Under the pieces are notes generated by a model, which was given only the letters and a program-made list of their open reading frames with translations, did not search any database and was not told where the DNA came from. From Actinomycetes bacterium (GTDB taxonomy: Bacteria > Actinomycetota > Acidimicrobiia > Acidimicrobiales > Aldehydirespiratoraceae), in the NCBI GenBank assembly GCA_024276495.1, contig JAJRXC010000090.1, positions 1 through 57,329 of the forward strand: a DNA stretch of 57,329 bases, in the 5' to 3' direction. Shown here piece after piece: positions 56,799 to 57,329 of the stretch (positions within the stretch are counted from its first letter, which is position 1; every line of letters begins with the position of its first letter). The translations under genes were made by a program, and so were the position numbers.

Positions 56799-57203
56799 GT
56801 GCCCGAATCGTTGAATCGCTCCGCCGTTCTCATCGGCGCGGTCTCGTGTCTGGTCGTCGCGGTGCCGGCCGCGGTGGTCACGAGCCTGCTGGCCGAAGAC
56901 GAATCCACCGACCAGTCGAATTGGGTGTTCCTGGCTCTTCTCGCGATCGTCGCCGCCTACCTCCTCGGTGGCGCCCAGGCCGGCGCCCGAGCGCTCGACG
57001 CCCCTTTCCTCAACGGCGCCGCCGCCGGGTTCGCCGCGTTCGCGGTCGTGCAGACGGTCGGCGTCGTGCTGCGGCTCGCGCGCGGCGACGACATCTCACT
57101 GATCGGCATCGTCTTCAACGGACTGCTCGCGGCCTCGATCGGCACCGTCGGTGCCTGGTTCGGCGCCCGCCGGGCCGCTCGTTCGACGACACCGTTATCC
57201 TGA
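56799..57203 (+). CDS. Four-segment membrane protein of unknown function
   Basis: 134 residues with four membrane segments (about 9-28, 43-60, 68-90 and 100-122) and Gly/Ala-rich helix packing; TIGR04086/YrzE-like in general look, but I cannot assign it. GTG start with a TAGCGT element seven bases upstream. It ends two bases or so before the RNase P RNA, so the rnpB promoter must lie in its 3' part. Confidence 0.78.
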   Translation: MPESLNRSAVLIGAVSCLVVAVPAAVVTSLLAEDESTDQSNWVFLALLAIVAAYLLGGAQAGARALDAPFLNGAAAGFAAFAVVQTVGVVLRLARGDDISLIGIVFNGLLAASIGTVGAWFGARRAARSTTPLS

Positions 57204-57205
57204 CC

Positions 57206-57329
57206 AGTGGTGGCGGGGAGCCGACTGGATGGCCGCGGCCCACTTCTGTGGGCTGAGGAAAGTCGGGGCTCCGCAGAGAAGGGTGCTGGCTTGCGCCAGT
57301 CGAGGTGACTCGCAGGAAAGTGCCACAGA
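57206..57329 (+). ncRNA. rnpB: RNase P RNA, bacterial class A, 5' part (cut by window edge)
   Basis: The 5' conserved block GAGGAAAGTCGGGGCTCC (57254-57271) and the second block GCAGGAAAGTGCCACAGA at the window end (57312-57329) are the CR-I and CR-II signatures of bacterial RNase P RNA. One base differs from the common GTCCGGG form (GTCGGGG). The exact 5' end is uncertain by a few bases. RNase P matures tRNA 5' ends. No convincing promoter is visible upstream; TATCCT at 57197-57202 is a possible -10. Confidence 0.92.

Noticed and set aside
1-57329. CRISPR arrays, insertion sequences, prophage, tRNA genes
   Set aside because: I searched by eye for regular repeats, transposase motifs, integrases and cloverleaf-like sequences in the spacers and found none.

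Overview
The window is about 57 kb of very GC-rich, densely coded bacterial chromosome with short or overlapping gene junctions. Several features point to an actinobacterium (Actinomycetota): a proteasome-activator gene (bpa), an actinobacterial-type division and wall cluster without ftsA, a DivIVA/SepF polar growth set, an MtrA-MtrB-LpqB-like signalling trio, a DEDDh exonuclease-UvrC-like fusion, a meso-diaminopimelate type MurE, and many leaderless-type promoters. The class Acidimicrobiia is my best guess from overall gene style; nothing in the window proves it. I see no insertion sequence, prophage, CRISPR array or tRNA, and no gene-free stretch longer than 300 bases.

Layout. 1-6694 (minus): a cut-off nitroreductase-family gene, a conserved hypothetical, the replicative polymerase dnaE with DnaA-like boxes upstream, bpa, and a phosphodiesterase/pyrophosphatase-fold enzyme. 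6789-7235 (plus): an Rrf2 regulator. 7248-27196 (minus): rluD, a DksA-like protein with a lysine-rich tail, divIVA, yggT, sepF, yggS, pgeF, ftsZ, then ftsQ-murB-murC-murG-ftsW-murD-mraY-murE-ftsI-ftsL-rsmH and finally mraZ, transcribed from mraZ toward divIVA. From rsmH to ftsQ every junction overlaps by 1 or 4 bases. murF is missing from its usual place between murE and mraY.

27355-29687 (minus): lipoate-ligase-like protein, HNH nuclease, a small conserved protein and a ROK kinase. 29790-34329 (plus): a MoxR-DUF58-transglutaminase operon. 34357-38085 (minus): a DUF3040 membrane protein, Nudix hydrolase plus dinB, a membrane-anchored HTH protein and a polyprenol-phosphate mannosyltransferase. 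38151-42093 (plus): a membrane protein, an inositol monophosphatase-family enzyme and the response regulator/kinase/lipoprotein trio. 42127-44727: divergent pfkA and glpK. 44742-51747 (minus): an aminotransferase, an SMC-like coiled-coil protein lacking a Walker A motif, a small acidic protein, a START-fold protein, a membrane protein, a GT4 glycosyltransferase, queG and a small Cys-rich protein. 51794-55692 (plus): a Tat-signal subunit with a GMC oxidoreductase, then the exonuclease-UvrC fusion behind a LexA-type box. 55693-56724 (minus) is trpD; 56799-57203 (plus) is a membrane protein; the window ends inside rnpB.

The strongest regulatory signals surround mraZ and rsmH. They are a good sigma-70 promoter overlain by four exactly 10-bp-spaced KGGAG units (a likely MraZ operator), a perfect LexA-type box upstream whose 14-mer recurs in front of the exonuclease-UvrC fusion, and a 23-bp inverted repeat in the mraZ-rsmH spacer that would hide the rsmH ribosome-binding site and start codon. 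A second theme is leaderless expression: at least a dozen genes carry TANNNT 6-8 bases before the start codon, and in three cases the T-A-G of that element is also the stop codon of the preceding gene.
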